A DNA stretch of 24,696 nucleotides, from NCBI GenBank assembly GCA_015489185.1, contig WGAE01000017.1, forward strand, positions 1 through 24,696, read 5' to 3'. This DNA is from Campylobacterales bacterium (GTDB lineage Bacteria > Campylobacterota > Campylobacteria > Campylobacterales > QNZT01). Positions 6,094-14,399 of this stretch are shown one piece after another. Numbering within the stretch: the first letter of the stretch is position 1; every line of letters starts with the position of its first letter. A program made the position numbers and the translations under genes. The notes under the pieces are model-generated. The model had not been told where the DNA came from. It saw only the letters and a list, made by a program, of their open reading frames with translations, and ran no database searches.

Positions 6094-7201
6094 ATCTATC
6101 GAAACTCCTGCATATATTCTCGAAGAAGCGAAACTCGAAGCGAATCTGAAGCTGCTTGATTTTGTACAAAAACAAAGCGGTGCGAAAATTTTGCTAGCAC
6201 TCAAAGGCTTTGCTTTCAGCGGTGCGATGCCCATGATAAGAGAGTATTTGCATGGGTGTTGTGCCAGTGGACTTCATGAAGCAAGATACGCCTCTGAAAA
6301 AATGGGCAAAGAGGTACACACTTACGCACCCGCGTTCAAAGAGCAGGAGATTGACGAAATCATTGCGTTGAGTCACCATCTGGTTTTTAACTCTTTTGCA
6401 CAGTGGAAAAAGTACAGAGAGAAAGCATTGGGGAAAGTTTCGTGCGGGTTGCGTATCAATCCCGAAGTCTCTGCTTCTCCGACAGATATGTACAACCCAT
6501 GTGCGCCGTACAGTCGTCTCGGGATTACGAAAGAGGCGTTTGATGAAACACTGTTGGAGGGTATCGAAGGGTTGCATTTTCACGCGCTTTGTGAAGAGAG
6601 TGCAGATGCGCTTGAGACGGTTTTAAAAGGTTTCGTAGCGAAGTTCGGCAGTTATATTTCCCGCATGAAGTGGATCAATTTCGGCGGCGGGCATCATATT
6701 ACCAAAGAGGGATATAATGTCGAAAAACTGATTCGGTTGATTCGGGATTTTAAAGCAAAATACGATGTTGATGTCTATCTGGAACCCGGTGAAGCGGTAG
6801 GCTGGCAGACGGGCGTACTGGTTGCGACGGTGCTGGATATTGTTGAAAACAAAATGCCGATCGCCATTCTTGATACTTCAGCGGAAGCGCATATGCCGGA
6901 TACGATCATTATGCCTTATCGGGCGGAAGTAAGAGGGGCGGGAAAACCGGGAGAGAAGCCTTTTGCCTATCGGCTGGCGGGAAATACCTGCCTGGCGGGT
7001 GATGTGATGGGGGATTATGCTTTTGATCAACCTTTAAAACCCGGTGATAAAGTGATTTTCGAAGATCAGATACACTATACCATTGTCAAAAATACCACAT
7101 TCAACGGCATCAAATTACCGGATTTATTGATGCTGCATAAAGACGGTACGCTCGAAACCGTTCGTAAATTCGGTTACGAAGCGTACGAAAGCAGAAACTG
7201 A
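6083..7201 (+). CDS. nspC: Carboxynorspermidine/carboxyspermidine decarboxylase
   Basis: This pyridoxal-phosphate enzyme decarboxylates carboxy(nor)spermidine, the last step of the dehydrogenase route to spermidine used by Campylobacterota instead of S-adenosylmethionine decarboxylase. It has the alanine-racemase-like fold III layout. The PLP lysine is K41 in LALKGF, the glycine-rich phosphate loop is FGGGHH at 200-205, EPGE is at 234-237, and the catalytic cysteine is C303 in GNTCLAGD. The length of 372 is usual. The partner dehydrogenase is not in this window. The gene overlaps the kinase gene by 11 bases and converges on argS, with 12 bases between the stop codons and no obvious terminator hairpin there. 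Confidence 0.93.
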   Translation: MDIESIETPAYILEEAKLEANLKLLDFVQKQSGAKILLALKGFAFSGAMPMIREYLHGCCASGLHEARYASEKMGKEVHTYAPAFKEQEIDEIIALSHHLVFNSFAQWKKYREKALGKVSCGLRINPEVSASPTDMYNPCAPYSRLGITKEAFDETLLEGIEGLHFHALCEESADALETVLKGFVAKFGSYISRMKWINFGGGHHITKEGYNVEKLIRLIRDFKAKYDVDVYLEPGEAVGWQTGVLVATVLDIVENKMPIAILDTSAEAHMPDTIIMPYRAEVRGAGKPGEKPFAYRLAGNTCLAGDVMGDYAFDQPLKPGDKVIFEDQIHYTIVKNTTFNGIKLPDLLMLHKDGTLETVRKFGYEAYESRN

Positions 7202-7213
7202 AACGTTAGACGA

Positions 7214-8800
7214 TTACATTTTATATTTTGCTTCGATGCCCATCAGTCTCAAGCCGGTGCGGATTGTCACGGCAACCATTGCGGAGAGTTTGAGAAGTTT
7301 GTCTTCGTTTTTGGTGCCGACGATTTTATGTTTATTGTAAAATTGATGGTAAAACGCCGCCAGCGATTTGAGGTAGTCGGTCAGTTTTTGCAGTTGTCTC
7401 GATTCGAACGCATCTTCGATCACTTCCGGCAGCAAAAGTGCCGTAAAGAGAAGATTGTGTGCATCTTCATCAAGTTCTTCCAGTTTAAAAGAGACCACTT
7501 CCGCCGGTGTTTTACCCGCTTTTTCAAAGAGTTGGTTGACACGGGCGTGGGCGTACTGGATGTAGTAGATCGGATTGGAGCTGTCCTGTGTTTTAAGCAT
7601 ATCGACATCAAACTCCAGGTGGGTATCACTCTTTTTGGTCAAAAAGATGAAGCGCAACGCTTCAGCACCGACCTCTTCGACGACATCGCTCATGAGGATA
7701 AAATTACCCGCCCGTTTGCTCATCTTGTAGGGTTCACCGCCTTTAAGAAGCGCAACCATCTGTGAAAGAATCACTTCGAGTTTATCCGGATCGTATCCCA
7801 GAAAGTCGATTGCAGCTTTGACTCTTGCAATATAGCCGTGATGATCAGCTCCCCAGATATTGATATAGTGATCATACCCGCGCTCAAATTTTTCATTATG
7901 GTAGATGATATCTCCCGCCAGATAGGTCGGTCTGCCGTCTTCTCGGACAATCACACGATCTTTTTCATCCCCTTTTTCACTTGACTTAAGCCAGACTTTT
8001 CCCTCTTTTTCATAGACGGCGTTATTGGCTTTGAGTTTTTCGAAGGTTTCATCCCACTTTGCAAAAAGGGCTTTTTCGCTGACGAACGTGTCAAAGGTGA
8101 TATTGGCGTCGGCAAGGTTGCTTCGTATCAGATCGAGCATACGATCCTTGCCCCACTCACTCAGCTTTTCGATACTTTTTTCATCGCTAAATACGGCTTC
8201 GCCAAACGCCTCTTTTGCCTGTTTTGCCAGATCGAAAATATATTCACCGCGGTAGTACTCTTCGGGCCACGTTACTTCCAGATCGGTAAAGGCTTCTCTT
8301 CCCGCCAGATAAATCGAAAGTCCGAGCAGGTAGATCTGGTTTCCGGCATCATTGACGTAATATTCCGCGGTAATGTCATACCCCAAATGTTTACCGATCT
8401 TGTAGAGGGTGTCTCCAAAAACCGCCCCTCTGGCGTGTCCGATGTGGAGAGGACCGGTCGGGTTGGCACTGACATATTCGAGCAAAATCGTGCCGCTCTT
8501 TTCACCTTTTGCGAAATTTTTTTCATCCAAAATCGCTTCAGTGGCTTTTTGATCAAGAAAGGTATCGCTCAGTTTGAAATTGAGGTACCCTTTAAGTGCT
8601 TCGACTTTGGTGAAGATTGCTTCATCCGCAAACTTTTCTGCCAGTTCTTCGGCGATGAGCATCGGTGATTTTCGATAGACTTTTGCAAGAGAGAAGGCGA
8701 CCGGTGTAGCGTAATGCCCGAAAGCGAGATCTTTGGGTTTCTCGAGGACGAAATCTTCCCCGAGATGTTTTTTGACGGTGTTGTGAACACTTTTTTTCAA
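7214..8800 (-). CDS. argS: Arginyl-tRNA synthetase
   Basis: This class I synthetase charges tRNA-Arg. The 528-residue protein has an N-terminal Add-1-type domain with FGHYAT at 28-33, the HIGH motif at 119-122 within PTGPLHIGHARG, KMSKR at 359-363, and the usual DALR anticodon-binding C-terminus ending in GIEAKYKM. The start is a TTG at 8800 preceded by AAGGA at 9 bases; it gives the N-terminus expected for campylobacterial ArgS. The gene lies 12 bases after tatA and the tatA stop codon sits in its ribosome binding site region, so the two form one transcript. Confidence 0.97.
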   Translation of the reverse strand: MKKSVHNTVKKHLGEDFVLEKPKDLAFGHYATPVAFSLAKVYRKSPMLIAEELAEKFADEAIFTKVEALKGYLNFKLSDTFLDQKATEAILDEKNFAKGEKSGTILLEYVSANPTGPLHIGHARGAVFGDTLYKIGKHLGYDITAEYYVNDAGNQIYLLGLSIYLAGREAFTDLEVTWPEEYYRGEYIFDLAKQAKEAFGEAVFSDEKSIEKLSEWGKDRMLDLIRSNLADANITFDTFVSEKALFAKWDETFEKLKANNAVYEKEGKVWLKSSEKGDEKDRVIVREDGRPTYLAGDIIYHNEKFERGYDHYINIWGADHHGYIARVKAAIDFLGYDPDKLEVILSQMVALLKGGEPYKMSKRAGNFILMSDVVEEVGAEALRFIFLTKKSDTHLEFDVDMLKTQDSSNPIYYIQYAHARVNQLFEKAGKTPAEVVSFKLEELDEDAHNLLFTALLLPEVIEDAFESRQLQKLTDYLKSLAAFYHQFYNKHKIVGTKNEDKLLKLSAMVAVTIRTGLRLMGIEAKYKM

Positions 8801-8812
8801 ATTGTGTGTTCC

Positions 8813-9043
8813 TTATGCTTTGGTGGATGTTTCAGATTTTGTTTCTGAGGCGACCTCTTCTTTGCCTTCAATTTTTTCTATTTTTGATTCGGTAATCTCC
8901 GCTTCGTCCTCTTTCATCGCTTTTTTGAAGTTTTTGATACCGCTTCCGAGTCCTTTTGCAAGCTCAGGAATCTTTTTCCCTCCGAAAAGCAAAAGCACAA
9001 TAAGTGCAATAACCAAAAGTTCCATTCCGCTAGGCATTCCCAT
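8813..9043 (-). CDS. tatA: Sec-independent (twin-arginine) translocase subunit TatA
   Basis: The 76-residue protein shows the TatA layout: a short periplasmic N-terminus, one membrane helix (about residues 8-21), the FGGKKIPEL hinge at 20-28, an amphipathic helix (LAKGLGSGIKNFKKAM) and an acidic polar tail. TatA oligomers form the passage for folded Tat substrates; TatB and TatC are not in this window. AAGGA lies 5 to 6 bases before the ATG. It is co-transcribed with argS and has its own promoter in the 93-base spacer after gmk. The neighbourhood is the same as in C. jejuni and H. pylori. Confidence 0.95.
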   Translation of the reverse strand: MGMPSGMELLVIALIVLLLFGGKKIPELAKGLGSGIKNFKKAMKEDEAEITESKIEKIEGKEEVASETKSETSTKA

Positions 9044-9109
9044 TATAGTTCCTTTACAGTATTAAAATTTATGATATAACGTACATATAGACGTGTAATT
9101 TTCAACCGC

Positions 9110-9118
9110 ATTATAACA
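9110..9118 (-). promoter_or_regulatory. Extended -10 promoter of tatA-argS
   Basis: TGTTATAAT on the minus strand is a consensus extended -10 element in the gmk-tatA spacer. The start would be near 9103, giving a leader of about 60 bases before tatA. It separates tatA-argS from the gmk transcript. A second, weaker TATATC lies nearer to tatA. Confidence 0.55.
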
Positions 9119-9136
9119 TTTATTTTTAAATCTTCT

Positions 9137-9739
9137 CTACCAACGGTTGATAAATGTGTCAATCTCGTTCTGACTCACTTTCAGGCGTGCAGTATGGACG
9201 ATATGCCGAAACGCTTGAAGTGTGCAGTCGAAATCGTCATTGACCAATAGATATTCATACTCATCCATACGTGCCATCTCCTTGCGTGCGTTCTCAAGTC
9301 GTCGCCGGATTGTCTCCTGTGTATCTGTCTGACGCTTTTGGAGTCGTCTTTCCAGCTCCTCCTGTGAAGGGGTTGTTACGAACAAAGAGGTAACGATGCG
9401 AGGAAATTTGATTTTGACGATCGCGTGTCCCTGTACGTCGATATCGAGAATTACCAGCTTGTTTTCGGAAAGCGCTTTGTAGATAGGTTTTAAAGAGGTG
9501 CCGTAGTAGTTGTCATGTACTTTAGCCCACTCCAGAAATGCACCCTCTTCGATTTCCTTTTCGAATTGCTCAGTGGAAATATAATAATAGTCGACGCCTT
9601 CGCGCTCTCCTTCACGTTTTTGTCGTGTCGTGGTGGAGATGGAAAAGTAGATATCTTTTTCGCTCTTGAGAATTTCGCCGATCAAAGAGCTTTTGCCGCA
9701 ACCGCTTGGACCCGATACAACGAGGATTTTGCCGCCCAT
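9137..9739 (-). CDS. gmk: Guanylate kinase
   Basis: The enzyme phosphorylates GMP to GDP in the cytoplasm. The 200-residue protein has the P-loop GPSGCGKS at 10-17, the GMP-binding STTTRQKREGE segment starting near residue 35, GVDYYY and LEWAKVHDNYYGT near 48-80, and the lid RRLQKRQTD near 130-138. The start codon overlaps the chePep stop codon (TAATG), so the two are translationally coupled. The purine-rich GAGGGG before the ATG is slightly close. Length is normal. Confidence 0.96.
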   Translation of the reverse strand: MGGKILVVSGPSGCGKSSLIGEILKSEKDIYFSISTTTRQKREGEREGVDYYYISTEQFEKEIEEGAFLEWAKVHDNYYGTSLKPIYKALSENKLVILDIDVQGHAIVKIKFPRIVTSLFVTTPSQEELERRLQKRQTDTQETIRRRLENARKEMARMDEYEYLLVNDDFDCTLQAFRHIVHTARLKVSQNEIDTFINRW

Positions 9740-11157
9740 TACCCCTCTTTTTTTGTAAAATTGAGTGTAACGTTGATCTCCATACCGTCGAGTGCCTCTT
9801 TGATCATTTCGGGAGTGATCGCTTTGGCGACCGCGTCACGAATCCATTTTTCGACATCGTTTGCTTCGACCATTGTTTCTTCCCCTTCAGTGACAATCTC
9901 TTCATGAAGTATCTCCTCTTTGGGATGCTCTTCTGAGAGTGCGGCTACAGATGCTGCCGCTGCTGCTGCGAGTGTCGCTTCCTTTTCGGAACTTTCTGCC
10001 GTTTCAGCCTTCTCTTCGGGTTTTTGTTCGTTTTCTTCCTGTTCGTTTTGCAATGCTTTCAGTACCTCTTCTTCATTGAGTGTGTCAAATTCGTTTGCCA
10101 GTTTTTCGGTCGTGATCTCCTCTTCGATGTAGTCACTTTCGTGTTCAATATCTTCACTGCTTTCGAGTGTGTCGAGTGATGATTCGACTTTTTCTTTAAC
10201 CGGTATTTCTTCAGATTCCTGTTCCTCTTCCTGCGTTTCATCGGAGTGTAGCATCTCTGCTCCGACAACCGCCGCGGCAGCTGCAGCTGCCCCGAGAGAC
10301 GGGGACGTTAGATCAGACGATTCAGATGATGGTGTTTCCACTTCTTCAGGAAGTTCAGGCACGTCGGTATTCTCTTCAAGAGGCGGAGTCTCTTCCAGAT
10401 ACTGCTCCGCTACTCCGGTACTCATGACGGCACTGGAGTCGAGTGCGAGGTCAATATTTTCCAAATCGTCAAGTTCTTCATCGAGTGCGTCGAGTTCTTT
10501 GAGTGCATCCTCTGTTGAAGCGATCTCCTTTTCTGAAAGTCCGTTTTCTTCTTCTGTGTTTTCTTGTTGTCTCTCTTCAGAGTGGGGCTTTGTTTCATCG
10601 AGGTCGAATTCATCCAGTCCTTCCAGTGATTCCAGCTCTTCCAGCGATTCGAGACCCTCTTCTGTTTCATCCACTACTGCTGTTTCATCCTGAAGTTTCT
10701 CTTCTACGGGGGTTTCCGCTTCCTCTTCCGAGAGTGAAAGGGAGAGTGTTTCATCTTCGAGATCGATCTCTTCGGAAAGAATCTTTTCCTCTTGTCTATT
10801 TTCCATGGTTTCGGGGTTAGTCGATGTATCCGGAATTGAAACGGTTTGCATACTCTCTTCAATCATCGCGACAAAGTCGGAAGGGAGGAACGGTTTGTCC
10901 AGATGCATATCGAAACCCTGCGGAACCTCTTCCTTCTTGACACCGATATAACCGATCTTACCAAATGTGATTTTTGATTTGAGTGTTTCGATGCGTTCAG
11001 GTGTGTAAGAGTCACTGTCGACAAGGACAATATCGTAATAATCGCGTGAGGGGTCGATATCGGTTCTCTCTTCGAGAAGATAACCGTGTTTGTCCGAGCT
11101 TAACTGTAACAATCTGGAAACGATTTTGTTATCGTTGATGAGTAAAATTGATGCCAT
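9739..11157 (-). CDS. chePep: ChePep-type chemotaxis regulator (receiver-like domain plus highly acidic tail)
   Basis: The 472-residue protein starts with a receiver-like domain (about 1-105) that keeps an acidic residue D9, the candidate phospho-acceptor D47 in VLVDSDS and the lysine K88 in LDKPF, but lacks the usual Thr/Ser before the KP loop. The next 300 residues are a very acidic Glu/Asp/Ser-rich tail with two alanine-rich patches, followed by a conserved-looking C-terminal helix region (VEKWIRDAVAKAITPEMI) and a short strand. This layout and its position beside gmk match H. pylori ChePep (HP0322, 'poly E-rich') and C. jejuni Cj1178c ('highly acidic protein'). ChePep sits at the flagellated pole and controls flagellar rotation. 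GGAG lies about 7 bases upstream of the ATG. Neighbouring fliR is consistent with a motility role. Confidence 0.82.
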   Translation of the reverse strand: MASILLINDNKIVSRLLQLSSDKHGYLLEERTDIDPSRDYYDIVLVDSDSYTPERIETLKSKITFGKIGYIGVKKEEVPQGFDMHLDKPFLPSDFVAMIEESMQTVSIPDTSTNPETMENRQEEKILSEEIDLEDETLSLSLSEEEAETPVEEKLQDETAVVDETEEGLESLEELESLEGLDEFDLDETKPHSEERQQENTEEENGLSEKEIASTEDALKELDALDEELDDLENIDLALDSSAVMSTGVAEQYLEETPPLEENTDVPELPEEVETPSSESSDLTSPSLGAAAAAAAVVGAEMLHSDETQEEEQESEEIPVKEKVESSLDTLESSEDIEHESDYIEEEITTEKLANEFDTLNEEEVLKALQNEQEENEQKPEEKAETAESSEKEATLAAAAAASVAALSEEHPKEEILHEEIVTEGEETMVEANDVEKWIRDAVAKAITPEMIKEALDGMEINVTLNFTKKEG

Positions 11158-11178
11158 CTATAGCTCCGATCGTAAGTT

Positions 11179-11189
11179 TATGATATGAT
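11179..11189 (+). promoter_or_regulatory. Tandem -10 boxes directly before nucT
   Basis: Two overlapping TATGAT boxes (11179-11184 and 11184-11189) lie in the 38-base spacer between the divergent chePep and nucT starts. Transcription from the second would begin at or next to the ATG at 11196. There is no Shine-Dalgarno sequence, so nucT may be read from a leaderless or nearly leaderless message. Confidence 0.45.
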
Positions 11190-11195
11190 ATTTGC

Positions 11196-11750
11196 ATGAA
11201 GTACGCTATTTTTACAAAACCTCTTCTACTCATTCTGCTGCTGACGTCTTGGGTGAGTAGACCGCTTTGGGGCGCCGAGTTGTATCTGTTGCCGCAGGAC
11301 AATCGTAAGGCTCTGTCTGCAATAGTGAAAAGCATAGATCATTCCAAAAAGTCTATCAAAATAATGATGTATAATTTTACCCATAAAAAGATAGCAAAGA
11401 GATTAAAAGCGGCTGCGAAACGGGGTGTAAAGGTCGAAATTATCTTCGATCGGCACAGTGCGCTTGAAAATAAAAAAAGAAGTATGCTCTATTTTTTAGC
11501 AAAATATAAAAATATTTTTGTTTATAAATTGAAGGGGAAATATATTCGTGCACAGGATCGCTACGGTATTATGCACCTAAAGAGTGCAATCTTCGATCAT
11601 CGTCGTATCGTGTTTGGATCCGCAAACTGGACCTATTCGGCGTTTGGCGCCAATTATGAAGTACTATATGTTGATGACGATTACGCCAAAGCGAAGAGAT
11701 TGGAACGCTATTTTGCCCACTTGAAACAGATAGCGGAACCTTTCAGATAA
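11196..11750 (+). CDS. nucT: Secreted phospholipase-D-family nuclease (NucT-like)
   Basis: The 184-residue protein has a signal peptide (basic start, hydrophobic core 9-20, cleavage probably near A27) and a single PLD nuclease domain. The HKD motif is H127-L-K129-x4-D134, followed by FGSANW at 140-145. Single-motif members dimerise to build the active site and cut DNA non-specifically. H. pylori NucT (HP0323) is a related membrane-associated nuclease that helps scavenge purines from external DNA, and as I recall it also lies next to the ChePep gene. The gene is on the opposite strand to the surrounding block. It overlaps the end of fliR by 8 bases and is divergent from chePep. The start lacks a ribosome binding site. 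Confidence 0.87.
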   Translation: MKYAIFTKPLLLILLLTSWVSRPLWGAELYLLPQDNRKALSAIVKSIDHSKKSIKIMMYNFTHKKIAKRLKAAAKRGVKVEIIFDRHSALENKKRSMLYFLAKYKNIFVYKLKGKYIRAQDRYGIMHLKSAIFDHRRIVFGSANWTYSAFGANYEVLYVDDDYAKAKRLERYFAHLKQIAEPFR

Positions 11751-12507
11751 GGTGTTTGAGATATTCGAATGCCTGGAGAAAATCTTTTTTAAAGAGCAGC
11801 ATCATCGTACCCAAGACCGCGATCATCACCATAAACGAAAGAAAAATTTTAATCGGAAAGCCGACGACAAGCAGATTGAACTGGGGCATCGTTTTCATAA
11901 GCATACCGAAGATGACATCGGCAAGCAACGAGAGCGCGATAAAAGGAAATGCGATGATCAGTCCCATCATGAACATATGACGTACCGCGTGATTGATATA
12001 CTCCCACATCCCTTCATGAAGCATAAAACCGCCAAGTTGAAGATGATCAATACTTTTTGCCAGAAAAAGCAGCATCAGGTGGTGACCGTTGAAAGCTAGC
12101 AGTACCAAAACAGCCAGTAACGTCAGTATCTGTCCGATGATAGGCGTGTTGGTTCCGGTAGTCGGATCCATGACAGATGCCATTGAAAATCCCATAATCA
12201 TTGCAATCTGACTCCCCGCCAGTCCCAGTGCGGCAAAGACGAACTGTAAAAGCATTCCCGCCGTAAAACCCAGTGTGATCTCTGCCAGCAGATAGAAGAT
12301 GATATTACCGGTAGAGTAAGAGACCGGTGCAAGTGATGTCACCGGGAAAAAAAGAATTGTCAAATAAAACGCAAGCGCGGTTTTAACAGAGACCGGAACG
12401 GACATATGGGAGAAAAAAGGGAAAAAAGCAATAACACCGCTGATACGCGCGAAGAGCAGAAAGAAGAGTAGGGCATTGTTTTCGGTCAAGAAATCCGCAA
12501 GTTGCAC
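11743..12507 (-). CDS. fliR: Flagellar biosynthesis protein FliR
   Basis: FliR is a membrane component of the flagellar type III export gate, assembling with FliP and FliQ. The 254-residue protein is hydrophobic with about six membrane segments and family motifs such as the N-terminal FARISGVIAFFPFF, AEITLGFTAG near residue 75 and the FNGHH loop near 140. The start is a GTG at 12507 with a strong AAAGGAG 7 bases upstream; the resulting N-terminus fits the family. It lies 12 bases after the ABC ATPase gene, in the order known from C. jejuni. It shows that the organism is, or recently was, flagellated. Confidence 0.95.
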   Translation of the reverse strand: MQLADFLTENNALLFFLLFARISGVIAFFPFFSHMSVPVSVKTALAFYLTILFFPVTSLAPVSYSTGNIIFYLLAEITLGFTAGMLLQFVFAALGLAGSQIAMIMGFSMASVMDPTTGTNTPIIGQILTLLAVLVLLAFNGHHLMLLFLAKSIDHLQLGGFMLHEGMWEYINHAVRHMFMMGLIIAFPFIALSLLADVIFGMLMKTMPQFNLLVVGFPIKIFLSFMVMIAVLGTMMLLFKKDFLQAFEYLKHLI

Positions 12508-12519
12508 AAAGCTCCTTTC

Positions 12520-13200
12520 TTAGAGAATAACAGGAACGAGTCTCTTTTCCTTGAGGCGATAGATCGTATTGCAGCGTGCCGCAATTTTTTCATCATGAGT
12601 GACGATAAAGAGTCCGCCCCTTTTTTCATGCACGTATTGTAACATAACATCCATGACATCGTTTGCGGTCTCTTTATCAAGGTTTCCCGTCGGCTCGTCG
12701 GCGAAGATCAGTCGTGGTTGTTTGATTAAAACACGTGCGATCGAGACACGTTGCTGTTGCCCTCCCGAGAGCAGAGAGACATTTTTTTGCATCGTATCGG
12801 ATATTTTGAGTTTTTCGATGATTGCGGGATCGATCTTTTTGTTTGCGATGAGTGATGCAATACGCAGATTCTCTTCTGCACTAAAGCCTTTGAAGAGATA
12901 GTGCGACTGAAAAATGATACCGATCTCTTTGCGGCGGATTTCCAGAAGTTTGCGGTTGCTTTGGGCGTACATATCCAGACCGCGGTAAAGTACTTTGCCG
13001 TGATTGGGTTGAAGCAGGGTGGAAAGAATATGCAGCAGGGTTGATTTACCGCTGCCGCTTACGCCCAGAATGGCGATCGACTCACGCTCTTTGATCGAAA
13101 GGTGGATATTTTCAAAAAGTGTATAGTCAAACGCGTGAGAGATTTCGGAGGCGTTTAGAAGTGTACGCAAAGAGGTGTCGGATATGACAGTTTCGATCAT
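12520..13200 (-). CDS. ABC transporter ATP-binding protein, LolD/FtsE-like
   Basis: The 226-residue ATPase has all motifs: Walker A GVSGSGKST at 46-54, Q-loop Q98, signature LSGGQQQR at 144-151, Walker B LIFADEPT at 164-171 and the switch histidine H202. The compact size and the DEPTGNLD motif place it in the MacB/LolD/FtsE subfamily. No permease gene is adjacent, so its partner must be elsewhere. A role in lipoprotein release (LolD) or in division/envelope work (FtsE) cannot be separated by sequence alone. GGGAGGT lies about 8 bases upstream. C. jejuni Cj1180c holds the same position between tsf and fliR. Confidence 0.85.
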   Translation of the reverse strand: MIETVISDTSLRTLLNASEISHAFDYTLFENIHLSIKERESIAILGVSGSGKSTLLHILSTLLQPNHGKVLYRGLDMYAQSNRKLLEIRRKEIGIIFQSHYLFKGFSAEENLRIASLIANKKIDPAIIEKLKISDTMQKNVSLLSGGQQQRVSIARVLIKQPRLIFADEPTGNLDKETANDVMDVMLQYVHEKRGGLFIVTHDEKIAARCNTIYRLKEKRLVPVIL

Positions 13201-13228
13201 TTCCGTGCACCTCCCTGATTGGTGTTTT

Positions 13229-14293
13229 TTAGCTCAGTTGTGCCGCTACTTCAGAAGCGAAGTCATCATCTTTTTTCTCAATACCTTCACCGAGTTCATA
13301 GCGAACAAATTTGATGATTTCGATATTATCACCAAGTGCTTTAGATTTCTCTTCAACAACTTGGGAAACTGTTTTTTTATCGTCAAGCGCATAGAATTGA
13401 TCGAGCAGACAGAGTTCCTGGTCGAGCAGGGTATTGTCGGCAATAAATCTTTCAAGTTTACCAGGCAAAATACGATCCCAGATTTTTTCCGGTTTCCCTT
13501 CCGCTTTAAGCTCCTCTTTGATCTGCTCTTCGACCTCTTTCATCACTTCGTCGGTCAGTTGCAGTTTGGAGATATATTTTGGAACGTTTTTGAGCGGTTT
13601 GCCCAGTCTTTTGAGCTCTTCATTCTCTTTTTCAATCGATTTTGCGATACCTTCGGTCTCTTTTTCCACAAACTCCGGATCGAACTCTTTATAGCTGAGA
13701 ATTTGCGGTTTCATCGCTGCAATGTGCATAGCAAGCTGTTTGAGAAAATCGGCAACCGCCTGTTTGTTTTCGGGTTTGTCAAATTTCGCACTCACCAGAA
13801 CACCGATTCTTCCACCCATGTGGGTATAACCGTTGACAACGCCGTTTGCGTCCGTTTCGATGGTCTCAAATCTGCGAACGACAAGGTTTTCACCGATTTT
13901 TGCGATATTTGATTTAACATACTCTTCAAATGTCTCGTCGCCGATTTTGGAACTGTTCAGCGCTTCGATACTTTCCGGTCTGTTTGTGTGGATATGTTCA
14001 ACGACATTTTTTGCAAACTCCTGAAAGAGTTCGTTTTTGGCGACAAAGTCAGTCTCCGCGTTGATTTCGGCAATCGTCGCTTTGTTGAGGTCGTCGTCAA
14101 GCTTGATCGCAACGGTACCTTCCGCAGCGATTCTGTCGGTTTTTTTACCCGCGCTGGAGAGACCTTTTTTCTTCAGCCACTCGATTGCACCTTCCATATC
14201 GCCGTTACTTTCGACCAGCGCTTTTTTACAATCCATCATGCCCGCACCGGTTTTCTCTCTGAGTTCTTTTACCATTGCCGCAGTAACTGCCAT
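13229..14293 (-). CDS. tsf: Elongation factor Ts
   Basis: EF-Ts exchanges GDP for GTP on EF-Tu. The 354-residue protein starts with the UBA-like domain (LREKTGAGMMDCKKAL) and has the EF-Tu-contacting TDFVAKN at 81-87 in the core. It is longer than the E. coli protein (about 280), as is usual in Campylobacterota, because of an insertion in the dimerisation part. GAGGAG lies 8 bases before the ATG. It follows rpsB in the classic order but with a 138-base spacer containing a strong hairpin. Confidence 0.96.
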   Translation of the reverse strand: MAVTAAMVKELREKTGAGMMDCKKALVESNGDMEGAIEWLKKKGLSSAGKKTDRIAAEGTVAIKLDDDLNKATIAEINAETDFVAKNELFQEFAKNVVEHIHTNRPESIEALNSSKIGDETFEEYVKSNIAKIGENLVVRRFETIETDANGVVNGYTHMGGRIGVLVSAKFDKPENKQAVADFLKQLAMHIAAMKPQILSYKEFDPEFVEKETEGIAKSIEKENEELKRLGKPLKNVPKYISKLQLTDEVMKEVEEQIKEELKAEGKPEKIWDRILPGKLERFIADNTLLDQELCLLDQFYALDDKKTVSQVVEEKSKALGDNIEIIKFVRYELGEGIEKKDDDFASEVAAQLS

Positions 14294-14399
14294 AATTTTT
14301 CTCCTCTGTTTTCGTTTGTTGTCTGTTTTTGTGTTTTTTTAGCCGCGTCTTCCGTTGGTTGCAGTGTGTTAAAGTTTGTTTAATCAGATTTTGTTTCAA

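Noticed and set aside
9950..10295. Alanine-codon runs in chePep as a phase-variable microsatellite
   Set aside because: The codons are mixed (GCT, GCC, GCG, GCA), so the DNA is not a simple repeat that would slip readily, and the frame is intact.
10169..10693. 174-residue plus-strand open frame, extremely serine-rich
   Set aside because: It is the antisense shadow of the Glu/Ser-rich codons of the ChePep tail; it has no ribosome binding site and no recognisable domain.
11196..11750. nucT as a recent foreign insertion breaking the chePep-fliR operon
   Set aside because: The opposite strand suggested it, but the same nuclease lies beside the ChePep gene in H. pylori as I recall. There are no repeats or mobile-element genes at its borders.
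13175..13912. 245-residue plus-strand open frame
   Set aside because: It lies over the tsf gene and is rich in Phe and Cys, as expected from the complement of Lys/Glu-rich coding sequence. The EF-Ts reading is unambiguous.
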